Positions 17,929 through 27,562 of a DNA stretch of 64,000 nucleotides are shown here, in pieces. The DNA is taken from NCBI RefSeq assembly GCF_900541275.1, contig NZ_UQJH01000001.1, positions 372,001-436,000 on the forward strand. Reading direction: 5' to 3'. The notes below the pieces were generated by a model. It had not been told where the DNA came from and did no database searches. It saw only the letters and a program-made list of their open reading frames with translations. A program made the translations under genes and the position numbers. Numbering within the stretch: the first letter of the stretch is position 1; every line of letters starts with the position of its first letter. This DNA is from an uncultured Porphyromonas sp. GTDB lineage: Bacteria; Bacteroidota; Bacteroidia; Bacteroidales; Porphyromonadaceae.

Positions 17929-17955
17929 TTGGCGAGAAAGAATTGCTTATTTTTG
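17929..17955 (+). promoter_or_regulatory. Candidate promoter of the Lrp-family gene
   Basis: TATTTTTG at 17948-17955 fits TAnnTTTG, with TTG at 17929-17931. The 16-bp spacing is shorter than the roughly 19 bp usual for Bacteroidota. The box lies 52 bp upstream of the ATG. Confidence 0.45.
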
Positions 17956-18007
17956 TCTCAGTAAAGAACAATTACCCTTTGCCATCATCTAAATCAACCA
18001 TCTTTAT

Positions 18008-18487
18008 ATGAGTCACACATTAGATAATATAGACATCAAGATCCTTAAGGAGCTTCAGCAAAATGGGAAGATGACCACTAAGGAGCTTGCCAACCGCGTT
18101 GGGCTCTCTCAGTCACCGGTCTTTGAGCGACAGCGCAAGCTGGAGCAGGAGGGATACATCGTGAGGTACGCTGCCATCCTGAGTCCCCAAAAGACGGGAA
18201 ATAACATCCAGGTGTGGTGCAACATCAAGCTCAAGAAGCACGCCCAGGAGATGGGACAGGACTTTATGAGTAAGATCGTCGACTTCGACGAGGTGGTCGA
18301 GTGCTACAACACTTCAGGGGACTACGACTTCATGGTGAAGATCCTTGTACACGATATGTCAGAGTACCAGAATTTTGTACTCAACAAGCTCGGCACAATC
18401 GACAGCATCGGCAGCCTCGACAGTGTCTTTGTGCTGGGAGTAGTCAAGCAGACGCCGGCTCTCCCGCTGAAGAATATCGATGAGTGA
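18008..18487 (+). CDS. Lrp/AsnC family transcriptional regulator
   Basis: The protein has 159 residues. An N-terminal winged helix-turn-helix (about 8-50, with KELANRVGLSQSPVFERQRKLE) is followed by a RAM ligand-binding domain with the glycine turn TSGDYDFMVK. The length is that of the family. It may be a global amino-acid-responsive regulator in a peptide-fermenting organism; the target genes are unknown. It is monocistronic and converges on sprA, with only 11 bp between stop codons. Confidence 0.92.
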   Translation: MSHTLDNIDIKILKELQQNGKMTTKELANRVGLSQSPVFERQRKLEQEGYIVRYAAILSPQKTGNNIQVWCNIKLKKHAQEMGQDFMSKIVDFDEVVECYNTSGDYDFMVKILVHDMSEYQNFVLNKLGTIDSIGSLDSVFVLGVVKQTPALPLKNIDE

Positions 18488-18498
18488 GAGTCCCCGAC

Positions 18499-21400
18499 TC
18501 AGGGGTGGAGGGTCAGCAGTAGCATAGCACCGTAGGAAGACTTGCGGTAGGGATACTGCCTACCCGTGACGAGGGGGGTACGTATATCCTCTCTCCAGAA
18601 CCCTCTGATGGAGAGACTCTGGGAGCAGTGGTAATCCAGCGTCAGTCGCAGGCTGTGGGTGTTGAGTCCGCGCAGCCTATTTTGGGTCGAGCGTCTGAGA
18701 TCTGCCTCCTCCAGCGATGTGTGTGTGAAGGAGTACCCAATGTTGCTCTCGAGGCTGGAAGAGGTGGAGGAGAGCAAGGGAAGACTCGACCGGAAGAGGG
18801 GAGGAAGCTTGAGCTGATACCGTAGTGAGACATCACACCTCCGATCGGTCTGAGAGAGGAGCCTGAGACTCCCAGTGAGGAGGGAGTGCGACCTACTGAG
18901 GACATACGCTGCTGAGAGCGTGAGGCTCTTGCCGACTGATGTGTCCATCCCCAGCAGAGGACTGAATAGGTCGGTAGTGGTGATCGTCTGCAGGTCGTAG
19001 GGAGCGCCACTTTCTGGATCGCTCCTCAGACGGTAATCGGGCAGCTCTAGGAGCCCGCTGTACTGATGCTTGATCAGGAGCCGGGGTGTAAGTGATCGCA
19101 CGGCGTCAGAGAGTGTGGCGAGGTCGATCGTGAGGAGCCAGTTGGGGAGAAGATTGAGCGATGAGGGTATGCCCCGAGACATTTTGGGACTGACGAGATA
19201 GCCGGATGCGAAGCAGTCGATGGCTTGCTCGATGGTCGGGCTGTCGGCTAATTCACTAAGCAATCGCTCCGTCCGATCGCCTCGAAGCCCAATGGTGGAC
19301 ATCGTGAGCCGTCCGCTCATATCGACTACATCACCGGTGATGCTGCTACATATATAGGAGTTGCTCTTCGTCTGAGTGAGGAAGAGCTCCACAGATAGTC
19401 CTCGGACCGGTGACAGGCTCAGCGCGCAGGAGAGATCGTCCTTGACAAAGTAGGAGGGAAGGCGACTGAGAGAGCTATCGTCCATTATCCAGCGAGACCT
19501 TACCGCATGACCTATCTCACCCGCGTAGTCGCAGATGCTAAGCATATAGCCGATCGTGGGGGACAGCAGCTGCCCCTGATGACCGAAGCCAAAGATCTTG
19601 CCTGCCTCAGGCAGGAAGCCGGGGATCATACTCCCGGCATCGTGACTATATCTCAGTCGCAGCTCCCCCACTTGCTTGGATGCCTTACTGAGGTCGTACT
19701 GGGCTTGGAGATCAAGGCGTCCATTATTCTTGATGGTATGCCCACTCGACCGGTCGCCCACCACGACACCCCGCCTCCAGCTGTAGTCTCCACTATAGGA
19801 TAGACTGGCGTACAGTGGGGTCAGGAGGGAGTGGCGCATACTCGGGGTATGGAGTGTAATGCAATAGCGCCCCTGATACCTGTCGGTAGTGCCAAGCGAG
19901 ACAATGGAGCGGAGGATCCGGTCCGTGAATAGCCGAAAAGAGAGGTCACTCTCCCCTCGGGCGACCACCTCAGGAGGGATATTGTCGATGAGGGCGAAAG
20001 TATTGCTTTGGATGGTGAGTGATCCAAAGTCGACAGGCGACCACTTGATGGCCAGAGATCGGTCCCAGAGCCAATTCCGATAGACCTGAGCAGACTGCTC
20101 CTTCTCCTCACCGGGTGTAGGCATAAGGGACGTATTATCCACCCGACTCCAGCCACTATGGAGCCTGAGGTAATCCCCATCCCCCCCCTCCGCGCGGTAG
20201 TCTATGGTGGTGTGCATCCGTCTATTCTTCTCCTCTATCACCTGGGGATCCTTACGCTGATGATGGGTGAGGTCGTAGGAGAAAGTGAGATCGGACCTTG
20301 ACTTCCCGCCCGAGGTGAGTGGTTCTCCCTCGGGACTGACTCTCCAATTGTTGAGTATGAGATGATCCGCTCGCTCGAGGTAAATGGGCTCCCTCCCCCG
20401 ATAGGGCAGATCGGTGTCGTAGGGGTCATAGTGCGGTGTCTTTTTATTCTCAAGCAACGTGTAACGGACAGGCGCTTGGACGCCCCACTCCCGGGGTAGG
20501 AGCTTACCCAGCTCCAGCATAGTCTCCAGGTCAATATAGGTTTGTGTGAGTTGCTGCCGGAGGCGGGCATCATTGCGTATGTCGCCATAGCCACCGGACT
20601 GACCGCCGACCTTAATACTAGCGGAACCTAGGTCGGAGAGTGTCGCCTGTACATCAGCGAGCCAAGCGCTGCCACCCATTTGGCCAACTCCTGAGACGGT
20701 GAGATCATTGATCCACACCTCTGCACTGATGCGCCCACTGCTCCGGTTTCGAACGCCGATCAAGATAGCTGAGAGGTTGCCGAGGGAGGGATAGCCCTTG
20801 ATCGAGACTCTGCCTCTTGTGTAGAGCTCCTTCTTATCAAGAGCTCCCTGAGAGGCACGCTCCTGCTTCACTCCTGTCAATTCGCTAAGATCGATCTGAA
20901 GGACATTGGAGAGGGGCCAGATCAAGTCTTGCTTCTCCGAGGTGCTCATCCCACTGTAGTCTCTCCTTGGGGTCACCATCAGGGGGAGACGATACTCGTA
21001 GTAATTGGCAGAGTAGTCCGATCCCAGCCGGACAAAGAGCTCGAGATCCCGATCCCTCACTTCTCCCTCGGCATGGGTATGGAGGGTGAGATACCGGTAG
21101 TGGCGCAGGTCAAGATCGGTAGCCCGATAGACCGCTGCCACCTCGTCCTTCTCCATAGTGGGGATCGAGAGGGCAAGTGCCTTCTCATCATAGCGAGCTA
21201 AGGAAAGGGTGCCACGCCTCTGGCCACGGACTACCCCCTTAGGGGAGACGTAGGGAATGGGTGATCTGCCCGAGTCCTCCTCGAGGCTGTGGGTCTGCAG
21301 GGTCAGCTCAGCATTGGACCGGTCGGGATCGATGACCGAGGTGTAGCGTTGCCAGGGTGAGGAGATGAGCCGAAGGGAGGCGCACCTGAGGTGTATCGGC

Positions 21401-24400
21401 TTATCGAAGTGCTGTAGAGTGAGCCGAATCGACTCGATATCCTGCATCGTGGGGTGAGCACCAGAGGTAGCATCGTACTTGGAGAGCGGGATGGTAAGCT
21501 TGACCCACCTCGAGGAGCGCCCATCCTCCTCCCGGATCTCCACCTCACCGGAGTACCACTTCCCTCCGGGACGGAGCGCCTCCTTAGTCACCGACAGATG
21601 ATAGCGAAAGTAGCCATCAGTAGTGGATAGTACGCCGTCTCCATTGAGGTCCTCGCTATCCGGTAGATCGGTGCGTGCCGACTGGTGCCCTTGGATGAGC
21701 CGCGGCAACGAATTTCCCTCCGTACCATTGATATACTTATACCTGCTCGGAATGTCCGCCTCCACCCTGTCCCAGTGGTCCCCGAGGTAGAAGTGGTAGT
21801 CATCACCGGAGGGGTCCCCAAGTGGCGAACCGGGAAGCTGTACTCCTCCCACACTCCAAGCCTGCGGATCAATGTGGGCAGTGACAGACTTGAGATACGA
21901 GGCAAAGAGGACCTGCTCATCCGACGAGGAAATACCGTCCAAGCCGACATCCTGCTCCTCGATGCCCTGAGAGGAGAAAGAGCGAGACGAAGGGAGCGTC
22001 TCCGAGCGCCGACCATGGGGGGTAGTCACCTTGGGGAGGTCACTCTCAAAGTCGAGAGCGCCATCCGGGATGATCTCCTCAGAAAATCTACCAAGATCGA
22101 CCATCAAATCCCCCTCCGGGGCATCAGGACGTATGGAGAAAGGATCCAAAACCCAGAGCTCAATGGAGGTGATACGCTCCTTCTCCAAGTCCCTTATCTC
22201 CAGAGTGGATACGATGGAAGCCCAGTTGTCGTGAGGTCGAGCAAGCTTGCCATCCGACGTCCAGCCATCTGTGCGGTAGTTGTAGGGTCCCCGCTCATCC
22301 GGATAGTACGAGAGGTTTAGCATCTCGATAATCTGAGTGGTCAGCTGATCGAGGTCTCTGCCGGGGAAGAGCTCCTCGACTCGATACTCGCGCACGAGGG
22401 GACTTTGTCTCAGGTCAGGGCGTCGGCTGAGCCCGGTCGGCTGACCGGGTGCCCCCTCTCGGACCAAGAGAGGGTCGACATTGAACCACGCCAAGTGGGC
22501 TCTGTAATCGGGACTGCTCTCTCTCAGTGTCGACAGTTGCCACCGCAGAGAGGAAGTCAGGTCGACAGCCGTGCCACCGTCCTCAAAGTCGTCCACGACA
22601 ATTGCCCCTCTACCACCGGAGGTGTTGTAGTCCGAGATCAAGTGGGTGTAAGCCATCTTTGCTCTGAGCGAAACGGGGATCTCCTCCGAGACGGTTGCAA
22701 AGCGGGAGAGCCATCGGGACAGCTTTCGAGAGGAGAAGTCGTACGTGAGGTGGGTACCCAGGATCGTATTTCGCAAGTCTTCCTGACCGATCCGCATCTT
22801 TTCTCCCCCGCTATCCTCCACGTAACCATATAGGCTGGCTCCGAGGGTCAGACGGTAAGCAAGTGCAAGCTCAGCCTCAAGTCCGAAGAGGGACTTCCGC
22901 TTGACCTCTGTCTGCGACTCCTGGGGGATGGTGATCTCTATCGGCTCGTCTGAGGTGCTTAGGACTCTCAGCTCGCCCTGATCGTAGTCGACAGTATAGT
23001 CGGCCCCCTCTATCAGCGATCGTCCGCCCTGCGTCGCAGTAATACTTCCCCTCGGGATGCGGTGACCGATCTTGACCGTCTCTTGCGACCTCGCCGAGAC
23101 CGATCCTGTGATCCTAAATCGATCCAGATCCTGACGCTCCTTGGCCCTCGTCGGGCTCTCTGTATATAGATCCTCATAGGGCTCATACCCATCGGGGAGG
23201 GATCGAAACGGCTCTCTCCTCGGGATGAAAAGTGTGCCCATCTCCTCGCTCACCGTCACGCCCGGAGTGTAGTCCAGCCTCCCATCACTCACCCCACCTA
23301 TGCCCCTACTGTCCCGCACATCCAAGCCCATCCACTTCATCCAAGTCTCTCCGGATGGTGTCATCTCTGTAGCCACACCGGTGCTGGGCTCTAAGTAGCT
23401 CAGCTTCACGTCTAAGTCCTCAGCACCATCGAGTCGACCGGTTGCTCCGATGGAGTAGCCATTCTTCATCATCAGCGCCCAAAGGTCGGATGAGGGGGAC
23501 TTGTCCCGATCTGCCAGAAGTGCTGCGGTGATTGTACCCGAACTATCTGCATCGAAGGAGCCGACACGGATCCTCTTCCCCTGATACTGGTACTCGTAGG
23601 AGACAGCGAGCCGCTTGCTGTCCGAGAGGGGAAACCTGAGCGAGATGAAGCCTAGGATCGGATTGACCTCGTAGCTCTCCTCATCCAGTCGCACGGCATA
23701 GGGAATCTCAGACACCTCTCCCTGGCCCTGACCCTCCGGTGGGGTCTCCTTCTCCATACTCAGAGACCGATAAGCAGCCACTCTGTGTGCTCTGCCACCA
23801 TTATCTGTAGTGCCAGCTGACTCGATCCAGACGGAGACGCGCAAGATCTTGATGTCGCTCTCCACCAACGGCAACTCCCAGAGCGCCTTATCGTATTTCT
23901 TTGCAAAAAACTCCGACAGGAAGAAATGCTTATTGACCTCATAGTCGGAGCTTTTCAGCTCAAAGGGGTACACCTGCTTACCCCGTCTGATGGTCATCCG
24001 CCTGACATTATCCCTCTGTATCGAGGTGAGGAAGCGTAGCTGCAGAGGCCCCGCCCAGAAGTCGCCCAAGACGCCGAAGAGGTTGGACGGGGTGGAGATG
24101 AGTGGATTGTGGCTTCGGAAAGAAATGTTGCCCGCTTGGAGGGACTGTAGCATCTCGTACTCACCTCCCCTATACCCGAGACGCAGTCTATTCTTGGATG
24201 AGCTGAGACTCCTATCGGTATTGTAGTCAAGGTCGAGCCACAAGCGGTCACCATACCTCACATTGGCGTGCAGATTGCTCTGCTGCTCCAGTATCGGCAT
24301 TGTCCTCTTGCGATAGCTCTGAGGCAGGAGAGGGTTATCCTCCCATATCGTCGACCTGCCGGCCGAGAGGGTGATCGAGCCATTCGTCACGACTCGGAGC

Positions 24401-24507
24401 TGGGGAGAGGCGTTTCTCACGCTATCACTCGGCAGCTGCTGTGCGAGTGCTGATGCCGAGAGCAGCAGTCCGGCCACGCAGAGCATGAGGTTCAGGCAGC
24501 CCTTCAT
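18499..24507 (-). CDS. sprA: SprA/Sov-family type IX secretion outer-membrane translocon protein
   Basis: A very large 2,002-residue protein with a signal peptide (cleavage near LAQ at 23). Most of it is made of beta-strand-rich segments with frequent aromatic turns. Early motifs such as YDKALWELPLVESDIKILRV and the pervasive barrel-like C-terminal region fit SprA (Sov in P. gingivalis), the giant beta-barrel through which type IX substrates cross the outer membrane. It follows ruvA by 18 bp, a neighbourhood I recall from P. gingivalis too. Remembered SprA and Sov proteins are about 2,400-2,500 residues, so this one is markedly shorter. There is no frameshift in the stretch. Confidence 0.82.
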   Translation of the reverse strand: MKGCLNLMLCVAGLLLSASALAQQLPSDSVRNASPQLRVVTNGSITLSAGRSTIWEDNPLLPQSYRKRTMPILEQQSNLHANVRYGDRLWLDLDYNTDRSLSSSKNRLRLGYRGGEYEMLQSLQAGNISFRSHNPLISTPSNLFGVLGDFWAGPLQLRFLTSIQRDNVRRMTIRRGKQVYPFELKSSDYEVNKHFFLSEFFAKKYDKALWELPLVESDIKILRVSVWIESAGTTDNGGRAHRVAAYRSLSMEKETPPEGQGQGEVSEIPYAVRLDEESYEVNPILGFISLRFPLSDSKRLAVSYEYQYQGKRIRVGSFDADSSGTITAALLADRDKSPSSDLWALMMKNGYSIGATGRLDGAEDLDVKLSYLEPSTGVATEMTPSGETWMKWMGLDVRDSRGIGGVSDGRLDYTPGVTVSEEMGTLFIPRREPFRSLPDGYEPYEDLYTESPTRAKERQDLDRFRITGSVSARSQETVKIGHRIPRGSITATQGGRSLIEGADYTVDYDQGELRVLSTSDEPIEITIPQESQTEVKRKSLFGLEAELALAYRLTLGASLYGYVEDSGGEKMRIGQEDLRNTILGTHLTYDFSSRKLSRWLSRFATVSEEIPVSLRAKMAYTHLISDYNTSGGRGAIVVDDFEDGGTAVDLTSSLRWQLSTLRESSPDYRAHLAWFNVDPLLVREGAPGQPTGLSRRPDLRQSPLVREYRVEELFPGRDLDQLTTQIIEMLNLSYYPDERGPYNYRTDGWTSDGKLARPHDNWASIVSTLEIRDLEKERITSIELWVLDPFSIRPDAPEGDLMVDLGRFSEEIIPDGALDFESDLPKVTTPHGRRSETLPSSRSFSSQGIEEQDVGLDGISSSDEQVLFASYLKSVTAHIDPQAWSVGGVQLPGSPLGDPSGDDYHFYLGDHWDRVEADIPSRYKYINGTEGNSLPRLIQGHQSARTDLPDSEDLNGDGVLSTTDGYFRYHLSVTKEALRPGGKWYSGEVEIREEDGRSSRWVKLTIPLSKYDATSGAHPTMQDIESIRLTLQHFDKPIHLRCASLRLISSPWQRYTSVIDPDRSNAELTLQTHSLEEDSGRSPIPYVSPKGVVRGQRRGTLSLARYDEKALALSIPTMEKDEVAAVYRATDLDLRHYRYLTLHTHAEGEVRDRDLELFVRLGSDYSANYYEYRLPLMVTPRRDYSGMSTSEKQDLIWPLSNVLQIDLSELTGVKQERASQGALDKKELYTRGRVSIKGYPSLGNLSAILIGVRNRSSGRISAEVWINDLTVSGVGQMGGSAWLADVQATLSDLGSASIKVGGQSGGYGDIRNDARLRQQLTQTYIDLETMLELGKLLPREWGVQAPVRYTLLENKKTPHYDPYDTDLPYRGREPIYLERADHLILNNWRVSPEGEPLTSGGKSRSDLTFSYDLTHHQRKDPQVIEEKNRRMHTTIDYRAEGGDGDYLRLHSGWSRVDNTSLMPTPGEEKEQSAQVYRNWLWDRSLAIKWSPVDFGSLTIQSNTFALIDNIPPEVVARGESDLSFRLFTDRILRSIVSLGTTDRYQGRYCITLHTPSMRHSLLTPLYASLSYSGDYSWRRGVVVGDRSSGHTIKNNGRLDLQAQYDLSKASKQVGELRLRYSHDAGSMIPGFLPEAGKIFGFGHQGQLLSPTIGYMLSICDYAGEIGHAVRSRWIMDDSSLSRLPSYFVKDDLSCALSLSPVRGLSVELFLTQTKSNSYICSSITGDVVDMSGRLTMSTIGLRGDRTERLLSELADSPTIEQAIDCFASGYLVSPKMSRGIPSSLNLLPNWLLTIDLATLSDAVRSLTPRLLIKHQYSGLLELPDYRLRSDPESGAPYDLQTITTTDLFSPLLGMDTSVGKSLTLSAAYVLSRSHSLLTGSLRLLSQTDRRCDVSLRYQLKLPPLFRSSLPLLSSTSSSLESNIGYSFTHTSLEEADLRRSTQNRLRGLNTHSLRLTLDYHCSQSLSIRGFWREDIRTPLVTGRQYPYRKSSYGAMLLLTLHP

Positions 24508-24525
24508 CAGCGGTCGATAGGATGA

Positions 24526-25143
24526 TTAGAGCATCTGCAGACCTCGACGGATGATGTCATTGACACTCATATCAGGATCCTCCTTGACAAGCATGGCGAT
24601 CACCTTATGAGCCATAGCCTTGGTGTATCCCAGCGTGACAAAAGCCTGCTCCGCCTCCTCGTAGAGCTCCCTCCTCGCCAGTGGAACCGCCTTGTCATCC
24701 CGGGTAAGATCCTTCGCATCGATGAAGTCAGCCATCTCAGCGACCACCTTGTCCTTAAGATCAAGTATCGCCCGCTTAGCAGTCTTGGCCCCAATCCCCT
24801 TGACCCCCTGCAGGGACCTGTCGTCTCCGGCCGCGATAATAGAGACCAGCTCCTTAGGGGTAAAAGTGCTGAGGATAAGTCGCCCTGTGGCAGGTCCTAT
24901 GCCGGAGACCCCAATCAGGAGACGAAAGATCTGTCGCTCACTCTGGTCAAGAAAGCCATAGAGCTCGTACGCATCCTCACGGATGACCTCATGGACAAAG
25001 AGCCGAACCTCCCCGGTCCCTAGGCGGTCCAGAGCGTTGTAGGTATTGAGGGTGATATTGAGCAGGTACCCTATGCCGCCTGCCTCCACGACAACAGATG
25101 CCGGATTCTTGGAGAAAAGTTTTCCGTAGATGTACTCAATCAT
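24526..25143 (-). CDS. ruvA: Holliday junction branch migration protein RuvA
   Basis: The protein has 205 residues from MIEYIYGKL, which is the family start; a longer frame begins at 25158 but adds only five unlike residues. It has the N-terminal OB fold, paired helix-hairpin-helix motifs (LLIGVSGIGPATG and LQGVKGIGAKTAKR) and a C-terminal three-helix domain that contacts RuvB. It recognises Holliday junctions and loads the RuvB motor. It is the first gene of the ruvA-sprA pair, between the tRNA-Phe terminator and sprA. Confidence 0.95.
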   Translation of the reverse strand: MIEYIYGKLFSKNPASVVVEAGGIGYLLNITLNTYNALDRLGTGEVRLFVHEVIREDAYELYGFLDQSERQIFRLLIGVSGIGPATGRLILSTFTPKELVSIIAAGDDRSLQGVKGIGAKTAKRAILDLKDKVVAEMADFIDAKDLTRDDKAVPLARRELYEEAEQAFVTLGYTKAMAHKVIAMLVKEDPDMSVNDIIRRGLQML

Positions 25144-25181
25144 GGTGGAAAGGTACAAAAAAAAGGAAGCCTAGCCAGCCC

Positions 25182-25231
25182 AAAAAGTGAAGCCCCTCGA
25201 ATGAGACCTAAGTCAACATCCAAGGGGCTTC
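25182..25231 (-). terminator. Rho-independent terminator of tRNA-Phe
   Basis: A perfect 9-bp stem (25189-25197 with 25223-25231, GAAGCCCCT/AGGGGCTTC) is followed on the minus strand by five T residues at 25182-25186. It lies 11 bp after the tRNA 3' end. Confidence 0.75.
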
Positions 25232-25242
25232 GGGGGAGGGAG

Positions 25243-25314
25243 TGGCGCGACTTGGAATTGAACCAAGGACACATGGATTTTCAGTCCATTGCTCTACCAC
25301 TGAGCTACCGCGCC
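25243..25314 (-). tRNA. tRNA-Phe (anticodon GAA)
   Basis: A 72-nt cloverleaf. The acceptor stem GGCGCGG pairs with TCGCGCC (last pair G-U), and the D arm is GCTCAGTGGTAGAGC. The anticodon stem-loop ATGGA-CTGAAAA-TCCAT gives GAA, and the T arm carries GGTTCAATTCC. The discriminator is A, and CCA is not encoded. Confidence 0.96.
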
Positions 25315-25355
25315 ATTTGTGCTATACGAGAGGTGTACTCCTCGTTTTTGCACTG

Positions 25356-25385
25356 CAAAGGTAAGATAAAAATTTGGATTAGCAA
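25356..25385 (-). promoter_or_regulatory. Promoter of tRNA-Phe
   Basis: On the minus strand a TTG (25383-25385) stands 19 bp before TACCTTTG (25356-25363), the Bacteroidota -33/-7 arrangement. The tRNA 5' end is about 41 bp downstream. The same spacing and an extended CTTACCTTTGCAG box occur before tRNA-Asp. Confidence 0.75.
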
Positions 25386-25527
25386 GCACCTTTTCGTCCT
25401 CACCATCTCTCACCGACCTGAGGAAAGTGCCGACCCAGCCTATACAAGCCTCGACCGACCGGACCATAAAATGTTATAACTACCTAAAGATGACGCCTCT
25501 TCCCGGATCCAAAGGAAATCGAGACCC

Positions 25528-25554
25528 TTGAAAGCAATAAAAAAGGTATATTTG
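25528..25554 (+). promoter_or_regulatory. Candidate promoter of the small membrane protein gene
   Basis: TATATTTG at 25547-25554, with TTG at 25528-25530 (16-bp spacing), lies 39 bp before the ATG at 25594. Confidence 0.5.
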
Positions 25555-25593
25555 CCAGCGTATTTGATCACCTAAGGAAACGACTACCAAGTC

Positions 25594-25824
25594 ATGACGA
25601 CAACTCTCATACTTACACTTGCCCTCGTAGGAATAGCCGTGCTACTCTTGGGGGTGCGGGTGTTTTTCGTGAAAGGTGGAGAGTTCCCTAAGACCGAGAT
25701 AGAGGATCAGCCTGCACTTCGCGCTAAGGGACTCGTCTGCGGCAATAAGATCACCGCTCTTGAGATGAAGCATCGGAACCTATACGATCGCATCAGCGAG
25801 GGTCAGGAGCTCCCGGACGACTAA
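25594..25824 (+). CDS. Small single-pass membrane protein, function unknown
   Basis: The protein has 76 residues: an N-terminal transmembrane helix (about 3-26, LILTLALVGIAVLLLGVRVF) and a polar C-terminal part with one Cys (CGNKITA) and an acidic end. I do not recognise a named family, though short proteins of this kind are common next to OmpH-type genes in Bacteroidota. Codon use looks like that of its neighbours, and a promoter box precedes it. It lies 122 bp upstream of the OmpH gene on the same strand. Confidence 0.7.
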   Translation: MTTTLILTLALVGIAVLLLGVRVFFVKGGEFPKTEIEDQPALRAKGLVCGNKITALEMKHRNLYDRISEGQELPDD

Positions 25825-25946
25825 GACCTCCATCCACTTTGATTGATCACACCTACATCTCTTATCATACAGTCATTCTCCAAAACCAATAATTCTCAAA
25901 GGAGTTATCTCGGGCATCTCTGCTCACAGCTCCCAGTATTTCATCA

Positions 25947-26582
25947 ATGAAGAACTCTACAAATACCATCATCACCGTCATCTTGGCGGTAGCAGTAGTT
26001 GCACTTTTTGTGCTTCACTTCGCAGACAAGCCCAAAACTCCCAAGATGGCACCTATGCCTACCGGCGACTCTACCGTCGTCATGCCGATAGCTTACGTCA
26101 CCATTGACAGCCTGATGACTCAGTACAACTATGCCAAGGACGTTAACGACAAGCTTATGGCATCCGCTGAGACCAAGCAGGCAAACCTCAACGCTCAGGG
26201 TCGTCAGCTCGAGAAGGAGATGCAGGACTTTCAGTACAAGATGAATAACAACGCCTTCTTCAGCCAGGAGCGTGCCGAGCGAGAGTATCAGAGACTCGCA
26301 AAGAAGCAGCAGGACTTCCAGCAGCTCCAGCAGAAGCTCTCAGGTGAACTGATGGAAGAGCAGGCCAAGACGATGAAGTCGCTCTCCGACACCATCTGGT
26401 CTCAGATACGCACCTACAATGAGCTCCACGGGCACTATCAGATGATCCTCACCAACCAAGGTGGCTCGATCATCTACTCGGTACCTATGTACGACATCAC
26501 TGAGGAGGTGGTCAAGTATCTCAACGATCAGTACGACCCCTCTAAGAGCACCGCAGAGAAGGAGGATACTGACAAGAAGTAA
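25947..26582 (+). CDS. OmpH/Skp family periplasmic chaperone-like protein
   Basis: The protein has 211 residues. An N-terminal hydrophobic anchor or signal (about 8-25) is followed by the start of the Skp fold (IAYVTIDSLMTQYNYAKDVN). Long Gln/Glu/Lys-rich coiled coils follow at about 75-150, and a conserved C-terminal strand region around GGSIIYSVPMYDIT. Skp/OmpH proteins hold outer-membrane proteins on the way to the BAM complex. The amphipathic anchor suggests membrane tethering. A strong terminator follows. Confidence 0.85.
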   Translation: MKNSTNTIITVILAVAVVALFVLHFADKPKTPKMAPMPTGDSTVVMPIAYVTIDSLMTQYNYAKDVNDKLMASAETKQANLNAQGRQLEKEMQDFQYKMNNNAFFSQERAEREYQRLAKKQQDFQQLQQKLSGELMEEQAKTMKSLSDTIWSQIRTYNELHGHYQMILTNQGGSIIYSVPMYDITEEVVKYLNDQYDPSKSTAEKEDTDKK

Positions 26583-26639
26583 GCCCCCTTTACGATGCGC
26601 CCTACCCTTATCAAGGATGGGCTAACTATCTAAAAGCAA

Positions 26640-26682
26640 GTCCCACAGTGCTCCTCTTGACGGATCTCTGTGGGACTTTTTT
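26640..26682 (+). terminator. Rho-independent terminator after the OmpH gene
   Basis: A perfect 9-bp stem, GTCCCACAG (26640-26648) with CTGTGGGAC (26668-26676), has a 19-nt loop and six T residues (26677-26682). It ends 20 bp before the truA start. Confidence 0.85.
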
Positions 26683-26702
26683 CCGAGCAAAAGAAGAAGG
26701 GT

Positions 26703-27506
26703 ATGAGATACTTCCTCTACATAGCATACGACGGCACCGATTTCCTCGGCTGGCAATCACAGCCCGAGGGACGCACCGTGCAGGGGGAGCTGGAGCAAAG
26801 GCTCAGCACGATGCTTCGCCACCCCATATCCATCACGGGGGCGGGGAGGACCGACACTGGGGTGCATGCGAGCCGGATGGTTTGTCATCTGGACCTCGAC
26901 CTGTCAGGCAGAGAGATGGGGGAGATGACCTATCGTCTGCGACGCTTCCTCCCTCCCGACATTGCCTTACTGGAGGTCAGGCGTGTGACCGCAGATGCCC
27001 ATGCCCGATTTGATGCGATCAGTCGCCGGTACGGATACCACGTAAGGACCACAGCCTCACCCTTTACCCGGAAATACTGTACCCTTGTGCCCGAGTCGCT
27101 GGACTTTGAGGCTATGAACCAAGCGGCCACTTATCTCATCGGAGAGCACGACTTTACGACTTTCTCCAAGAAGCACTCTCAGGTCAGGACGCACAACTGC
27201 ATCGTCACAGAGGCCAAGTGGGAGCGTGAACGCTCTTTTGGTGAGTGTTGCAACACCTTTCACATCACGGCCAACCGCTTTCTTAGAAATATGGTTCGCG
27301 GCATAGTGGGGACACTATTTGAGGTTGGGCGTGGAAAGATGGATCCATCGGACTTCGGAGATCTCTTAGCAGCACGTGACAGATCCCTCTGCGGGTCATC
27401 TGCGCCGAGTGAGGGACTCTTCTTAGAGGAGGTGACTTACCCGGAGTCCATTTTCCTCGCAGATGCCGGGCCAGAGGCGCCACTCCAGGATACTCCCAAG
27501 GAGTGA
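26703..27506 (+). CDS. truA: tRNA pseudouridine(38-40) synthase TruA
   Basis: The protein has 267 residues from MRYFLYIAYDGTDFLGWQ, the family start. The frame extends 11 codons upstream, but those codons run into the OmpH terminator. The catalytic Asp is in GAGRTDTGVHA, with the conserved NRFLRNMVRGIVGT near the C-terminus. It makes pseudouridine at positions 38-40 of the tRNA anticodon arm. A purine-rich AAGAAGAAGG precedes the ATG. Confidence 0.94.
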   Translation: MRYFLYIAYDGTDFLGWQSQPEGRTVQGELEQRLSTMLRHPISITGAGRTDTGVHASRMVCHLDLDLSGREMGEMTYRLRRFLPPDIALLEVRRVTADAHARFDAISRRYGYHVRTTASPFTRKYCTLVPESLDFEAMNQAATYLIGEHDFTTFSKKHSQVRTHNCIVTEAKWERERSFGECCNTFHITANRFLRNMVRGIVGTLFEVGRGKMDPSDFGDLLAARDRSLCGSSAPSEGLFLEEVTYPESIFLADAGPEAPLQDTPKE

Positions 27507-27514
27507 AAAATGAG

Positions 27515-27522
27515 TACCTTTG
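27515..27522 (+). promoter_or_regulatory. Candidate -7 box before the small membrane protein/PPi-PFK pair
   Basis: TACCTTTG fits TAnnTTTG and lies 40 bp before the ATG at 27563. No clear -33 element is seen. Confidence 0.4.
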
Positions 27523-27562
27523 TACTGATAGGTAAGAAGTATCACACTAATCCATATTTACT

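Noticed and set aside
25201..25479. 92-residue plus-strand reading frame
   Set aside because: It runs through the antisense of tRNA-Phe and its promoter.
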